A stretch of DNA of 64,000 nt from Streptomyces sp. T12 (lineage in GTDB: Bacteria > Actinomycetota > Actinomycetes > Streptomycetales > Streptomycetaceae). Under the pieces are notes generated by a model. The model did not search any database and had not been told where the DNA came from. It saw only the letters and a program-made list of their open reading frames with translations. The translations under genes and the position numbers were made by a program. Location: NCBI RefSeq assembly GCF_028736035.1, contig NZ_CP117866.1, forward strand, positions 3,782,001 through 3,846,000, read 5' to 3'. This document shows positions 8,937 through 18,247 of this stretch, piece by piece (the first letter of the stretch is position 1; every line of letters begins with the position of its first letter).

Positions 8937-9033
8937 CGCATGCGCCCCGGCGTACCGTTTCGCCCCGGCGCACCGCCCGGCCGCCACGCACCCCCAGCCC
9001 CGGCGCGAGCGTTACCCGAACCCGGCGCAGGCG

Positions 9034-10443
9034 CTACCCGACCGCCGTGATCTTCACCGTCCACGCCCCCGCCGCCGTACGCCCCTCCACCTCCACCCGC
9101 ACACCGTCCCCGGGCACCGTGAAGCTCTCACCGAGCCCGACCGGCGCGTCCGCGAGCGGCGGATACACGGACTCCTCCCAGCAGGCCTCGCTGCGCGGGT
9201 GGGCGTCGATCACCTCGACCGGCCCGCCCCCGGAATCGGCCTGGCTGCGCACCCGGTACACCAGCACCCCCTGCCGACAGGCCTGCACGTCGTTGCCCAC
9301 CGGCCCGCGCACCTCGAAGGCGAGGGCGCTTTCGGGGCCGGTACGCACGACGGCGAGCTTGGCGCCGTTGCCCAGCCCGAAGCCCGGCACCGCGCCGACC
9401 GCGCCGACTGCGCCGTCCGCGCCGAGCCCGCCGTACGCACCGGCGGCGCCGAACGCACCGACCGCCGCGGGCGGCCAGGGCGCCCCCGCCGACCCCGCCG
9501 CCCCCGACTGCACAGGCATGACACCCGGCCCCACCGACAGCGGCTCCAGCGTCAGCCGCGTGCCGCCGGTTCCGCTCCCCCGCACGCACACCACCTGCCG
9601 CGGCTCCAGCCACCCCAGCTTCCACTTGTGCCAGCCGAACAGGTCCGGCGCCATCCCGAACTGGCTGCCCATCAGGTCCCAGTCGCCGACGTAGGTGTCC
9701 CAGTCGCCCTTGCCGTCCGCCGGGCGGTGGTACAGGTCCGGCAGGTCGAAGATGTGGCCGGTCTCGTGCGCGAGGACCAGCCGGTCCGGCGGGTGGTTCT
9801 CGAAGACCGTGACGACGCGCCGGATGTCCGTGCCGTCGGCGTGCAGCGGGACGTCCAGGTTGACGACCTTCGTGGCGTCCGAGTCGACGCCGGGCGCGTC
9901 CGGGTCGGCGACGAAGTAGACGAGGTCGTAGCGGGAGAAGTCCACCGTCCGGTCCGCCGCGGCGAGCGCGTCGCGCAGATAGGCGGCCCGGTCGGCGACC
10001 CGCCAGTCGCGCTGTATGGCGTACGCCGTCGACGGCTTCGGCATGCGGATCCAGTGCCGCAGCGGATGCGGGCGCAGGGTGAATCTGCCGTAGGAGGCGC
10101 GTTCGAAGAAGCGAGTGGTGGCCGGGAAGTGGTCGGCCGTCAGTTCGGCGGGTGTCGTCCGGGGTGCCGAGTCCGGGAAGGAGAGGAACACCATGACCGC
10201 GTCGAGTTTGCGGGTCGGGCGCGGATAGGCGGCGTTCCAGGTGTCCAGGCCCTCGGAGTGGTGGGCCTCGGTGCGCTCGAGGGCGCAGGGCGTCGTGTCG
10301 AACGGTTCGGCGACCGAGGGGCCGGCGACCAGGGACGTCGCGGCGAGCGCGGACATCGTGGTGAACAGGGCGGCGGTGCTGCGCAGTCGGGGCCATTCCC
10401 ACAACCGGCCCATCCCGGGGAGCAGGGGGAACTGACGCGGCAC
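9034..10443 (-). CDS. secreted M6-family zinc metalloprotease
   Basis: About 469 residues. The N-terminus is a signal peptide (STAALFTTMSALAATSLVAG then an Ala-rich cleavage area). The zinc site is LAHETGHIFDLPDLY, the M6 (immune inhibitor A) form of HExxH, followed by GDWDLMGSQFG, which fits the family's methionine turn. A C-terminal beta-rich domain follows. Residues about 303-358 form a Gly/Ala/Pro-rich insert (GAFGAAGAYGGLGADGAVGA) unlike the rest and elastin-like. The GTG at 10443 is chosen because GGAGG lies 5 bp upstream; GTG 10473 is possible. It probably degrades extracellular protein. Upstream, the region divergent to cdgA may carry promoters for both genes. Confidence 0.8.
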   Translation of the reverse strand: MPRQFPLLPGMGRLWEWPRLRSTAALFTTMSALAATSLVAGPSVAEPFDTTPCALERTEAHHSEGLDTWNAAYPRPTRKLDAVMVFLSFPDSAPRTTPAELTADHFPATTRFFERASYGRFTLRPHPLRHWIRMPKPSTAYAIQRDWRVADRAAYLRDALAAADRTVDFSRYDLVYFVADPDAPGVDSDATKVVNLDVPLHADGTDIRRVVTVFENHPPDRLVLAHETGHIFDLPDLYHRPADGKGDWDTYVGDWDLMGSQFGMAPDLFGWHKWKLGWLEPRQVVCVRGSGTGGTRLTLEPLSVGPGVMPVQSGAAGSAGAPWPPAAVGAFGAAGAYGGLGADGAVGAVGAVPGFGLGNGAKLAVVRTGPESALAFEVRGPVGNDVQACRQGVLVYRVRSQADSGGGPVEVIDAHPRSEACWEESVYPPLADAPVGLGESFTVPGDGVRVEVEGRTAAGAWTVKITAVG

Positions 10444-10818
10444 GTGGACCTCCGGGAGCGGTTCGCGGGACACCGCACCCAGCCTCAGTCAGATTGTCGT
10501 ACTACGCCCTGTTTGCCTGCACCGGACGGGTGAGAGGGCCGAGGAATCGCCAGAACCGACACCCCCGAATCGCTCACGGAACGTCACAATCGGTCGGGGG
10601 CCCGAAGAAGCCGTCCAGGTGCGGGCAGAAACGATCTGTCAGAAGGTCGGGTCACATGGGAACACTGAACAGTGGCTGGAAGGGCCCGGGAGCAGCCTCT
10701 ATGATCGGCACACTTTCCTGACACTTTCCTGCACGGACACGGCCTGGCGGCCGACCGCCCCCCGGCCGGCCATTCCGATGAGACCCATCCGAGATCGAGT
10801 GCACTGCGGGAGCGAGCG
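10444..10818. other. 375-bp divergent intergenic region
   Basis: Lies between the metalloprotease (leftward) and cdgA (rightward). It holds a perfect 11-bp tandem repeat ACACTTTCCTG at 10710-10731 and a near-match to the BldD consensus (TCACAATCGGTCG, last base off) around 10583-10597. No gene is seen. Confidence 0.6.
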
Positions 10819-12651
10819 GTGAGCGGAACGTCCGAAGGGCCGACGCCTGCGGCAGACCTCATCCGGCCAGCCGTCACAGAGAGTAACTTTCAGTCATCCC
10901 CCCGTACCGGGGCGCCGCCTCTGACGCCCCTCTACTCCTCCGCCTTCTCGGCCGCCCCCCTGGCGATGGCCGTGGTCGACCGCGAGGGCCTGGTCACCGA
11001 GGCCAACCCCGCCTTCGCCGACGTGCTCGGTACGACGCCCGGGGAGCTGGCCGGTTCCGTCGCCGCCGACCTGGTGGACCTCACCTCCGACGCCCGCGCC
11101 TGGCACGCCTACCGCGAGGTGCTGCGCGGCCGCCAGGCCCAACTGCGCTGCACACGCCGCCTCAAGCACCCGGACGGACACTCCCTGTGGGTCCAGGTCA
11201 CGGTCGCGCCCCTGCCCGGCGAGGAGCCGGGCGGCGTCCTGCTCTCCGTCGCCGACATCAGCGCCCACCGCGAACTCCAGGCAAAGCTGCGGCACTTGCA
11301 GATGCACGACCCGGTGACCCGGCTGCCCAACCGCACGCTGTTCTTCGAGCGCCTGTCGGCCGCGCTGGAGGCGGAGTCGTACGACGAGAACGGCACGACC
11401 GGCCGAATCGGCCTGTGTTACCTGGACCTTGACGGCTTCAAGGCGATCAACGACACCCTCGGCCACCGGGTCGGCGACAACCTGCTGGCCGCCGTGGCCG
11501 AACGGCTCACGCGCTGCGCCGAGGAGGCGGGATACTCCAGGTCGGTCCCGCCCCTGGTGGCCCGGCTCGGCGGCGACGAATTCGCCCTGCTCGTCGAGGA
11601 CTCGACGGGCACCGAGCAACTGGCCGACCTCGCCGAGTCGGTGCTGGAGACCCTGCGGGCCCCCTTCAACCTCTCCGGCCGGCGCCTGTCGGTGTCGGCC
11701 TCGATCGGCGTCGTGGAACGCCAGGCGGCCGGCACCAGCCCGACCGCTCTGATGCAGGCCGCCGACACGACGCTGTACTGGGCGAAGGCCGACGGCAAGG
11801 ACCGCTGGACGCTCTTCGACCCCGAACGCAACGCCCACCGCATGACCCGCCAGGCCCTGGCCTCCACCCTCCGCCCGGCCATCGACCGCGGTGAATTCGC
11901 CCTGGAGTACCAGCCGTTGGTGAGCATGGGAGACGGCAGACTGCGCGGCGTCGAGGCGCTTGTCCGCTGGAAACATCCTCAGTTCGGCGTACTGGCGCCG
12001 AATCGGTTCATCGGATTGGCCGAGGAGGACGGCTCGATCGTGCCGCTCGGCCGCTGGATCCTGGCGACCGCCTGCCGCCAGGCGCGCGCCTGGCAGGTCA
12101 CGCACCCCGACGAGCCGCCGATCTTCGTGAGCGTGAACGTGGCCGTACGCCAGATCTGGGACTCCGACCTGGTCGCGGACGTGGCGCGGATCCTCGACGA
12201 GACGGAACTCGCCCCGCACCTCCTCCAGTTGGAGCTCACCGAATCGGCGGTGATGGGTTCGGCGGGAAGACCGCTCCAGGTCCTGCAGGCGCTCAGCGAC
12301 ATGGGCGTACGCATCGCGATCGACGACTTCGGTACGGGCTACTCGAACCTGGCCTACCTCAGCCGCCTGCCGGTCTCGGTCCTGAAGCTGGACGGCTCCT
12401 TCGTACGGGGCTTCCAGTACGAGAGCGACAACAGCACCGCCGTCCCGCCGAACCCGGCCGACGAGGTCGTGGTCGAGGCGATGATCCAGCTCGCCCACCG
12501 GCTGGGGCTGACGGTCACCGCCGAGTGCGTGGAGACGCTGGCGCAGGCCTCGCGGCTGCGCCGGATCGGCTGCGACACCGGCCAGGGGTGGCTGTACTCA
12601 CGGCCGGTGCCGCCGGATCGTATCTCCGAGTTGCTGGGTGTACGGGTGTGA
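10819..12651 (+). CDS. cdgA: PAS-GGDEF-EAL cyclic-di-GMP protein CdgA
   Basis: 610-residue protein, apparently soluble, that makes and/or degrades cyclic di-GMP, the second messenger that acts with BldD to control Streptomyces development. Residues ~40-155 form a PAS sensor domain (PLAMAVVDREGLVTEANPAF). The GGDEF domain at ~165-330 has an intact RLGGDEFAL catalytic site. The EAL domain at ~350-600 has an intact GVEALVRWKHP motif and the IDDFGTGYSNL loop. Both activities are therefore possible. The GTG at 10819 has GGGAG at 10808-10812. The domain order and context match CdgA (SCO2817 from memory), a known BldD target. A perfect BldD-type box lies 55 bp inside the reading frame. Confidence 0.85.
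   Translation: MSGTSEGPTPAADLIRPAVTESNFQSSPRTGAPPLTPLYSSAFSAAPLAMAVVDREGLVTEANPAFADVLGTTPGELAGSVAADLVDLTSDARAWHAYREVLRGRQAQLRCTRRLKHPDGHSLWVQVTVAPLPGEEPGGVLLSVADISAHRELQAKLRHLQMHDPVTRLPNRTLFFERLSAALEAESYDENGTTGRIGLCYLDLDGFKAINDTLGHRVGDNLLAAVAERLTRCAEEAGYSRSVPPLVARLGGDEFALLVEDSTGTEQLADLAESVLETLRAPFNLSGRRLSVSASIGVVERQAAGTSPTALMQAADTTLYWAKADGKDRWTLFDPERNAHRMTRQALASTLRPAIDRGEFALEYQPLVSMGDGRLRGVEALVRWKHPQFGVLAPNRFIGLAEEDGSIVPLGRWILATACRQARAWQVTHPDEPPIFVSVNVAVRQIWDSDLVADVARILDETELAPHLLQLELTESAVMGSAGRPLQVLQALSDMGVRIAIDDFGTGYSNLAYLSRLPVSVLKLDGSFVRGFQYESDNSTAVPPNPADEVVVEAMIQLAHRLGLTVTAECVETLAQASRLRRIGCDTGQGWLYSRPVPPDRISELLGVRV
10874..10886. promoter_or_regulatory. BldD-type box in the 5' end of cdgA
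   Basis: TCACAGAGAGTAA fits the palindromic BldD consensus TNAC-N5-GTNA exactly. BldD bound to c-di-GMP is known to repress cdgA in S. coelicolor. The site is inside the coding sequence if the GTG at 10819 is the start, so it would act as a roadblock or the promoter overlaps the gene. Confidence 0.55.
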
Positions 12652-12678
12652 GGTCCAGCTGGGTGTACGGGTGTGAGG
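12633..12678. repeat. 21-bp direct duplication at the end of cdgA
   Basis: Positions 12633-12653 and 12658-12678 are identical (21 bp, separated by TCCA). The first copy carries the last codons and stop of cdgA; the second is non-coding. Confidence 0.85.
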
Positions 12679-12679
12679 A

Positions 12680-13786
12680 TCAGGAGGCCTTGGGCAACCC
12701 GTAGGCGTCCGCGATGAGTTCGTACGAGCGCAGGCGTATGTCCATGCCGGGTGCGTTGCTCGTGATCATCAACTCGTCGGCGCCGGTGCGCTTCTGGAGG
12801 TCGTCCAGGCCGGCGCGGACCTCGTCGGGGGTGCCGTGGACGACGTTGGCGTTCCAGGAGTCGGCGAACTCGCGCTCCAGCGGGGTGAATGCGTAGGCCT
12901 CGGCCTCCTCGGGGGTGGGGATGAGGCCGGGACGGCCGGTGCGCAGGCGGACCATGCTGAGGGCGGCGGCCTCGACCTGGCGGCGGGCCTCCTTCTCCTC
13001 GTCGGTGGCGAGGGCGGAGACGCCGATGAGGGCATACGGCCGGTCGAGCACGGCGGACGGCTGGAAGGACTCCCGGTACAGGTCCAGGGCCGGGACGGTG
13101 TTCCGCGCCGAGAAGTGGTGCGCGAAGGCGAAGGGCAGACCGAGGACGGCGGCCAGGCGGGCGCTGAAGCCGGAGGAGCCGAGCAGCCAGATCGGGGGGC
13201 GGTGCGGGGACTGCACGCCGCCGGGGGACGTCGCCTGGACGGGGCCGGGGACGGCGTGGATACGGCGGTAGGGGTGGCCGTCCGGGAAGTCGTCGTCGAG
13301 GAAGCGGGTGAGCTCGGCGAGCTGCTCGGGGAAGTCGTCGGCGCCCTCGCCCAGGTGGTCGGTGCGGCGCAGGGCGGCTGCTGTCGCGCCGTCCGTGCCG
13401 GGGGCGCGGCCGAGGCCGAGGTCGATGCGGCCGGGGGCCATGGCCTCCAGGGTGCCGAACTGCTCCGCGATGACGAGCGGGGCGTGGTTCGGGAGCATCA
13501 CGCCGCCGGAGCCGAGGCGGATGCGGGTGGTGTGGGCGGCGATGTGGGCGAGGATCACGGCCGGGGACGAGGAGGCCACGCCCGGCATGGAGTGGTGCTC
13601 GGCGACCCAGTAGCGGTGGAAGCCGCGGGACTCCGCGAGGCGGGAGAGGTCGACGCTGGTGCGTAGGGCGTCGGTGGCGCTGCGGCCGGAGCTGACTGTG
13701 ACCAGGTCCAGTACGGAGAGGGGGACGGGGGCGGTGCCGTGTGTGGTGCCCCGGATCTCGTCGGCCTGGGATTCGTCTGCCGCCAC
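12680..13786 (-). CDS. LLM class flavin-dependent oxidoreductase
   Basis: 368-residue bacterial-luciferase-like monooxygenase of the MsnO8 subtype. Family features: [14 protein letters not shown] at the first strand, [18 protein letters not shown] (the conserved AEHH segment), [22 protein letters not shown] (quoted in part), and [15 protein letters not shown] near the FMN/F420 site. The substrate is unknown. The GTG at 13786 has AGGAGG just upstream. It stands alone, convergent with cdgA. Confidence 0.85.
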   Translation of the reverse strand: MAADESQADEIRGTTHGTAPVPLSVLDLVTVSSGRSATDALRTSVDLSRLAESRGFHRYWVAEHHSMPGVASSSPAVILAHIAAHTTRIRLGSGGVMLPNHAPLVIAEQFGTLEAMAPGRIDLGLGRAPGTDGATAAALRRTDHLGEGADDFPEQLAELTRFLDDDFPDGHPYRRIHAVPGPVQATSPGGVQSPHRPPIWLLGSSGFSARLAAVLGLPFAFAHHFSARNTVPALDLYRESFQPSAVLDRPYALIGVSALATDEEKEARRQVEAAALSMVRLRTGRPGLIPTPEEAEAYAFTPLEREFADSWNANVVHGTPDEVRAGLDDLQKRTGADELMITSNAPGMDIRLRSYELIADAYGLPKAS

Positions 13787-13855
13787 GTGTGCCTCCTGCG
13801 GTTTTGCCGTGCGGTGTGCGTTCGGCGTTAACAGGAGGGTGGCTCCGGTTTATTC

Positions 13856-13982
13856 CCTCGCCCCCGCCGGCCCTACCCGTCCCATCCCTGGGACTGCCGC
13901 CCCCAGACCCCCGCTTCGGCCCTGAACGGGCCTCGTCCTCAAACTCCCCCAGAGGGGGCACCCCCAGACGGGCTGAAATGCA
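13856..13982 (-). repeat. common Streptomyces intergenic repeat (GCCCCCAGA...GGGCTGAAA type)
   Basis: The stretch read on the minus strand, running from TTTCAGCCCGTC through GTTTGAGGACGAGGCCCG to the GGGGGTCTGGGGGC end, is a repeat I recognise from many Streptomyces intergenic regions. It fills much of the 319-bp gap 13787-14105; no gene is seen in the rest. Edges are approximate. Confidence 0.7.
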
Positions 13983-14105
13983 CGGACCGGCGTCGGGGAG
14001 TGGTCGTCAGGGCCTGTGAGGCGAAGCCCCCAGCGGGTGGGTGGGGGCTCGGGATGGCGGTGCTCGTCCTTCCGACTCCCCGGAGCCGCAAAGTGACCCC
14101 GTTCG

Positions 14106-14837
14106 CTACACCTGCACGATCGGCTCCCGTGTGAACAGCGCTCCCAGTGCCGGCGCGTTCACCCGGCGGTCTGTCAGGCGCAGGGCCTCCCATACCGTGA
14201 CCTGGTTCGCCGTGAGGACCGGCTTGCCGAGTTCGGCCTCCAGGGCCGGGATGTGGGCCGCCGTGTGCAGGGCCGTGTCCGGGAGGAGCACGGCCTCCGC
14301 ATCCGCGGTGTCCGCCTCCTTGGCCAGCGCGAACACCTCGGCCTCGCCCCAGGTTCCGACCTCCGCCGCGGTGATGATGCCGGAGTCGCGCACCGCGGCC
14401 ACCTCGGCGCCCCCGGCGTGAAGGAACTGGGCGAAGAGCCCGGCCACGTCGTCCGGGTAGGTCGCCCCGACCGCCACCCGCCGCACCCCGAGCTCCCGTA
14501 CCGCGTGCACGAAGGCGAAGGACGTCGACGACGCCGGCATCCCGGCCGCGCGGGCGAGGGCGCGCACCTGCTCGTGGGCGCCCTCCCAGCCGTAGACGAA
14601 GCTGCCGGACGTGCACGCCCAGACCACCGCCTCGGCGCCCGTCAGCCGCAGCGCCTCCACGCCCTCGGCGAGGCGCTCGGCCGCGCCCATCCGCAGCAGC
14701 GCGTCCACCCGGTGGGCGTCCTCGCCGATGTCGGTGTGCACCAGGTCGAGCCGGATGTCGCTGGCGAGCAGCTGCTCGATGCGTGGATAGTCGTCCTCGG
14801 CGGAATGGCCCGGGTAGAGAAATCCGAGTGCGGTCAT
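14106..14837 (-). CDS. EutA/maleate isomerase-like Asp/Glu racemase-fold protein (one Cys)
   Basis: 243-residue cytoplasmic protein of the aspartate/glutamate racemase superfamily, closest in style to maleate cis-trans isomerase and ectoine-utilisation protein EutA. The first catalytic cysteine is present in VVWACTSGSFVYG. The position of the second one, usually a CTN-type motif, reads AVLLPDTALHT, so that cysteine is absent. Other family features are ELGVRRVAVGATYPDDVAG and a C-terminal ANQVTVWEALRL. The ATG at 14837 follows AAAGG; the first gene of the pair ends only 10 bp upstream, so they form one operon. It may be a decarboxylase or one-cysteine variant rather than a true isomerase. Confidence 0.75.
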   Translation of the reverse strand: MTALGFLYPGHSAEDDYPRIEQLLASDIRLDLVHTDIGEDAHRVDALLRMGAAERLAEGVEALRLTGAEAVVWACTSGSFVYGWEGAHEQVRALARAAGMPASSTSFAFVHAVRELGVRRVAVGATYPDDVAGLFAQFLHAGGAEVAAVRDSGIITAAEVGTWGEAEVFALAKEADTADAEAVLLPDTALHTAAHIPALEAELGKPVLTANQVTVWEALRLTDRRVNAPALGALFTREPIVQV

Positions 14838-14847
14838 GTCAGCCTTT

Positions 14848-15666
14848 CTACTGCTGTTCCTGTTCAGGAACATCCGGCACGTCCGGAAGCACGGGCCCAC
14901 TGCGCGTCGCCGGGTCGATCCGCGCCGCCGGATCGATCAGCGCCTGATAAGGCCCCACCGCGCGAGTACCCAGCCTGCGCAGCGCAGCCCACATCGTCAC
15001 CTGGTTGGCCGAGAGAACCGGGATGCGCAGTTCCGCCTCCAATTGGGGGATCACGTCATAGGTGGGGAGGTTGGTGCAGCTGATGAACAGGGCGTCGGCC
15101 CGGCGGCCCACGGCCCTGCGCGCCATGTCCGCCACATCGCGGTACGGCACCTTCCAGATGTGCCGCGTCAACCCCATGAACGCGCATCCCGTGACCACGG
15201 TCCCCGCCTCCGCCACGTACTCCTCCAGGGCTCGCGTCACCGACACGGTGTACGGGGTCACCAGCGCCACCCGCCGTACGCCGAGCTCGGCCAGCGCCTC
15301 CAGCAGCGCCCCGGACGTGGTGACCGCGGGTATCGCGCCCGCCCGCGTCATCGCCTCGCACATCGCCCGCTCGCCCGCGATACCGCCGACGAAGCTGCCG
15401 GAGGTGCACGCGTAGGCGACCACCTCGGGCGCGATCGCGGTGAGGGTGCGGACGCCGTCGCCGAGCGTCTCGTGTTCGCTGACCAGACGGGCGAGGTCCA
15501 GGCTGACCTCGACCGGGACGAACGGCGTCCGGGTCAGGTGCAGCGAGACCTCGTCCGGCACCCAGCGCCACAGCTCCCGGTCCAGCGCGAAGTCGAAGGG
15601 GGCGATGACTCCGACGCCGCGCTGCGGGCGGGGTCCGCCGAGGAAGGAGATGTCCATGGCGCTCAT
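14848..15666 (-). CDS. EutA/maleate cis-trans isomerase-like protein (two Cys)
   Basis: About 272 residues; paralogue of the next gene in the operon but with both catalytic cysteines: VVAYACTSGSFVGG and ALFISCTNLPTYDV. It also has the ELGVRRVALVTPYT strand and the ANQVTMWAALRRLG end. Predicted to isomerise or racemise a small dicarboxylate-like intermediate in the cluster's catabolic pathway. Start codons GTG 15684, GTG 15675 and ATG 15666 are all in frame; ATG 15666 is used here with low certainty. The C-terminal ~20 residues are Pro/Glu/Gln-rich. Divergent from the dehydrogenase-amidase pair, so the 15667-15839 gap should hold two promoters. Confidence 0.75.
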   Translation of the reverse strand: MSAMDISFLGGPRPQRGVGVIAPFDFALDRELWRWVPDEVSLHLTRTPFVPVEVSLDLARLVSEHETLGDGVRTLTAIAPEVVAYACTSGSFVGGIAGERAMCEAMTRAGAIPAVTTSGALLEALAELGVRRVALVTPYTVSVTRALEEYVAEAGTVVTGCAFMGLTRHIWKVPYRDVADMARRAVGRRADALFISCTNLPTYDVIPQLEAELRIPVLSANQVTMWAALRRLGTRAVGPYQALIDPAARIDPATRSGPVLPDVPDVPEQEQQ

Positions 15667-15839
15667 GGCAGGCACCGCCCTCACTAAGAGAAACAGGTGA
15701 GCAACGGACCGTACGTACGCCCGTGTTGACGAAGGTAGGTTCGGGTGCGAGCGTGGTCAAACCTCGCATGTCAGACGGCCATCCTTTCCAGTAGAACCCC
15801 GGCAGACGACCCCCCGCACCCCCCGGAGAGACGACCCGC

Positions 15840-16823
15840 ATGACCGCACCCACCCCCGGTCCGCCGCCCGCCTCCGATCCCCCTCCCACACTCCTGGTCC
15901 TCGACACCGAACCCCTCCCCCGCCTCGGCCGCCTCACCGGTCGCGCCCGCGTCGAGCACGCGGACGAGTCGACCCTCGCCGAGCGCCTGCCGCACGCCGA
16001 CGTCCTCCTGGTCTGGGACTTCACCTCCCACGCCGTACGCCACGCCTGGCCCGGCGAGGGCCCACGCCCGCGCTGGGTGCACACGGCGAGTGCGGGCGTG
16101 GACCATCTGATGTGCCCGGAGCTGACCGCGTCCGACACCGTGGTCACCAACGCGCGCGGCGTCTTCGACCAGCCGATCGCCGAGTACGTCGCCGCGCTGG
16201 TGCTGGCGATGGCGAAGGACCTGCCGAGAACCCTGGAGCTGCAGGGCGCCCGGGAGTGGCGGCACCGTGAGGGGCAGCGCGTGGCGGGCACGCGCGCGTG
16301 CGTGGTGGGGTCCGGGCCCATCGGCCGTACGATCGCCCGCACGCTCAAGGCCCTCGACGTCACCACCGCGCTGGTCGGCCGCACCCCGCGCACCGGCATT
16401 CACGGCCCCGACGACCTCGACCGGCTGATCGCCCGCGCCGACTGGGTGATCGCGGCCGCGCCGCTCACCGAGCAGACGTACGGCATGTTCGACGCCCGCC
16501 GCTTCGGCGTCATGCAGCCGTCCGCCCGGTTCATCAACGTCGGGCGCGGGCAGCTTGTCGTCGAGGACGACCTGGCCGACGCCCTCGCCAAGCGCTGGAT
16601 CGCGGGGGCGGCGCTCGATGTCTTCGAGCACGAACCCCTCGCCGCCGACAGCCCGTTGTGGGGGCTGCCGGGCCTGATCGTCTCGCCGCACATGAGCGGG
16701 GACACGATCGGCTGGCGGGATGAACTCGGCCGGCAGTTCGTGGAGTTGTACGAGCGATGGGAAGCGGGCAGGCCACTGCTGAACGTGGTCGACAAGCAGC
16801 GCGGGTACGTACCGGGACGCTGA
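15840..16823 (+). CDS. D-2-hydroxyacid dehydrogenase
   Basis: 327-residue NAD(P)-dependent oxidoreductase. The Rossmann motif is VVGSGPIGRTIARTL and the catalytic set is present: Arg in FINVGRGQLVV, Glu/Asp in LDVFEHEPL and His in SPHMSG. The family reduces 2-keto acids to D-2-hydroxyacids or the reverse. ATG 15840 has GGAGAG about 10 bp upstream. Its stop overlaps the next possible start, and it sits directly before the amidase, so both are co-transcribed. In this cluster it likely handles a keto or hydroxy acid produced from the imported compound. Confidence 0.85.
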   Translation: MTAPTPGPPPASDPPPTLLVLDTEPLPRLGRLTGRARVEHADESTLAERLPHADVLLVWDFTSHAVRHAWPGEGPRPRWVHTASAGVDHLMCPELTASDTVVTNARGVFDQPIAEYVAALVLAMAKDLPRTLELQGAREWRHREGQRVAGTRACVVGSGPIGRTIARTLKALDVTTALVGRTPRTGIHGPDDLDRLIARADWVIAAAPLTEQTYGMFDARRFGVMQPSARFINVGRGQLVVEDDLADALAKRWIAGAALDVFEHEPLAADSPLWGLPGLIVSPHMSGDTIGWRDELGRQFVELYERWEAGRPLLNVVDKQRGYVPGR

Positions 16824-16846
16824 TGTCCACAGTTGGAGGGCGACGC

Positions 16847-18247
16847 ATGACGGATCTCACCGAACTGACCGCCGTACAACTCCTCGACGGCTACCGCAAA
16901 GGAGAGTTCAGCCCCGTCGACGCCACCCGCGCGACCCTGGAGCGGGCCGAGCGGATCCAGCCGGAGTTCAACGCCTTCGTCCGCCTGACCGCCGACGAGG
17001 CCCTCGCCCAGGCCGGCGAGTCGGCCGAGCGCTGGCGGCGCGGCGAACCGGCCGGCCTGCTCGACGGCGTTCCGGTCACGGTGAAGGACATCCTGCTGAT
17101 GCGCGGCGGCCCGACGCTCAAGGGCTCGAAAACCATCTCGGAGAAGGGCAGTTGGGACGAGGACGCCCCCTCGGTGGCCCGGTTGCGCGCGCACGGCGCC
17201 GTCCTCCTGGGCAAGACGACCACCCCCGAATTCGGCTGGAAGGGCGTCACCGACTCGCCCCTGTCCGGCGTCACCCGCAACCCCTACGACCCGACCCGCA
17301 CCGCGGGCGGCTCCAGCGGCGGCGCGGCGGCGGCTGTGGCACTCGGCGCGGGCCCGCTCGCCCTCGGCACGGACGGCGGCGGCAGTGTCCGTATCCCGGC
17401 GGCGTTCTGCGGCATCTTCGGCCTGAAACCGACGTACGGCCGCGTCCCCCTGTACCCGGCAAGCGCCTTCGGCACCCTGGCGCACGTCGGCCCGATGACC
17501 CGTGACGCGGCCGACGCGGCCCTGCTCCTGGACGTCATCGGCACGCCCGACTCCCGCGACTGGTCGGCGCTCCCGCCGGCACCCGGTTCCTTCGTGACGG
17601 GCCTGACCGGCGGCGTGCACGGCCTGCGGGTGGCCTACTCCCCCTCCCTCGGCGGCCAGGTGGCGGTGCGCCCGGCGGTCGCGGCGGCGGTACGGCGGGC
17701 GGTGGAGCGGCTGGCGGGACTGGGCGCGTACGTCGAGGAGACCGACCCCGACTTCACCGACCCGGTGGACGCCTTCCACACCCTGTGGTTCACCGGGGCG
17801 GCCCGGGTGACCCAGCATCTCGGGCCGCACCAGCGGGAGTTGCTCGACCCGGGCCTGCGGGAGATCTGCGGCGCCGGCGCGCGCCTGACCGCGCTCGACT
17901 ACCTGGCCGCGGTGGACGTCCGGATGGAACTCGGCCGCCGGATGGGCCGTTTCCACGACACCTACGACCTCCTCGTCACCCCGACCCTCCCGCTCACCGC
18001 CTTCGAGGCGGGCACGGAGGTCCCCAAGGGCTCGGGCCACCGCCGCTGGACGGGCTGGACGCCGTTCACGTACCCCTTCAACCTGACCCAGCAGCCGGCG
18101 GCCACCGTCCCTGTCGGCACGGACGGCGCCGGCCTGCCGATCGGCCTGCAACTCGTGGCCGCCCGGCACCGGGACGATCTGGTGCTGCGGGCGGCGCACG
18201 CGCTCTACGAGGCCGGAATCGCCGGGCTCACACCCTCCGGAAGCTGA
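16847..18247 (+). CDS. amidase signature family enzyme
   Basis: 466-residue amidase. The Ser-cisSer-Lys triad region is complete: Lys in PVTVKDILLM, the Gly/Ser loop TAGGSSGGAAAAVALG, and the nucleophile in LGTDGGGSVRIPAAFCG followed by GLKPTYGRVP. The family hydrolyses carboxamides such as acyl amides, carbamoyl or ring-opened amides. ATG 16847 is chosen for GGAGGG at 16835-16840; an earlier ATG at 16823 overlaps the previous stop. The gene ends 20 bp inside the convergent DUF3830 gene. In place of the usual ectoine hydrolase it could open or deacylate the imported substrate (inference). Confidence 0.88.
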   Translation: MTDLTELTAVQLLDGYRKGEFSPVDATRATLERAERIQPEFNAFVRLTADEALAQAGESAERWRRGEPAGLLDGVPVTVKDILLMRGGPTLKGSKTISEKGSWDEDAPSVARLRAHGAVLLGKTTTPEFGWKGVTDSPLSGVTRNPYDPTRTAGGSSGGAAAAVALGAGPLALGTDGGGSVRIPAAFCGIFGLKPTYGRVPLYPASAFGTLAHVGPMTRDAADAALLLDVIGTPDSRDWSALPPAPGSFVTGLTGGVHGLRVAYSPSLGGQVAVRPAVAAAVRRAVERLAGLGAYVEETDPDFTDPVDAFHTLWFTGAARVTQHLGPHQRELLDPGLREICGAGARLTALDYLAAVDVRMELGRRMGRFHDTYDLLVTPTLPLTAFEAGTEVPKGSGHRRWTGWTPFTYPFNLTQQPAATVPVGTDGAGLPIGLQLVAARHRDDLVLRAAHALYEAGIAGLTPSGS

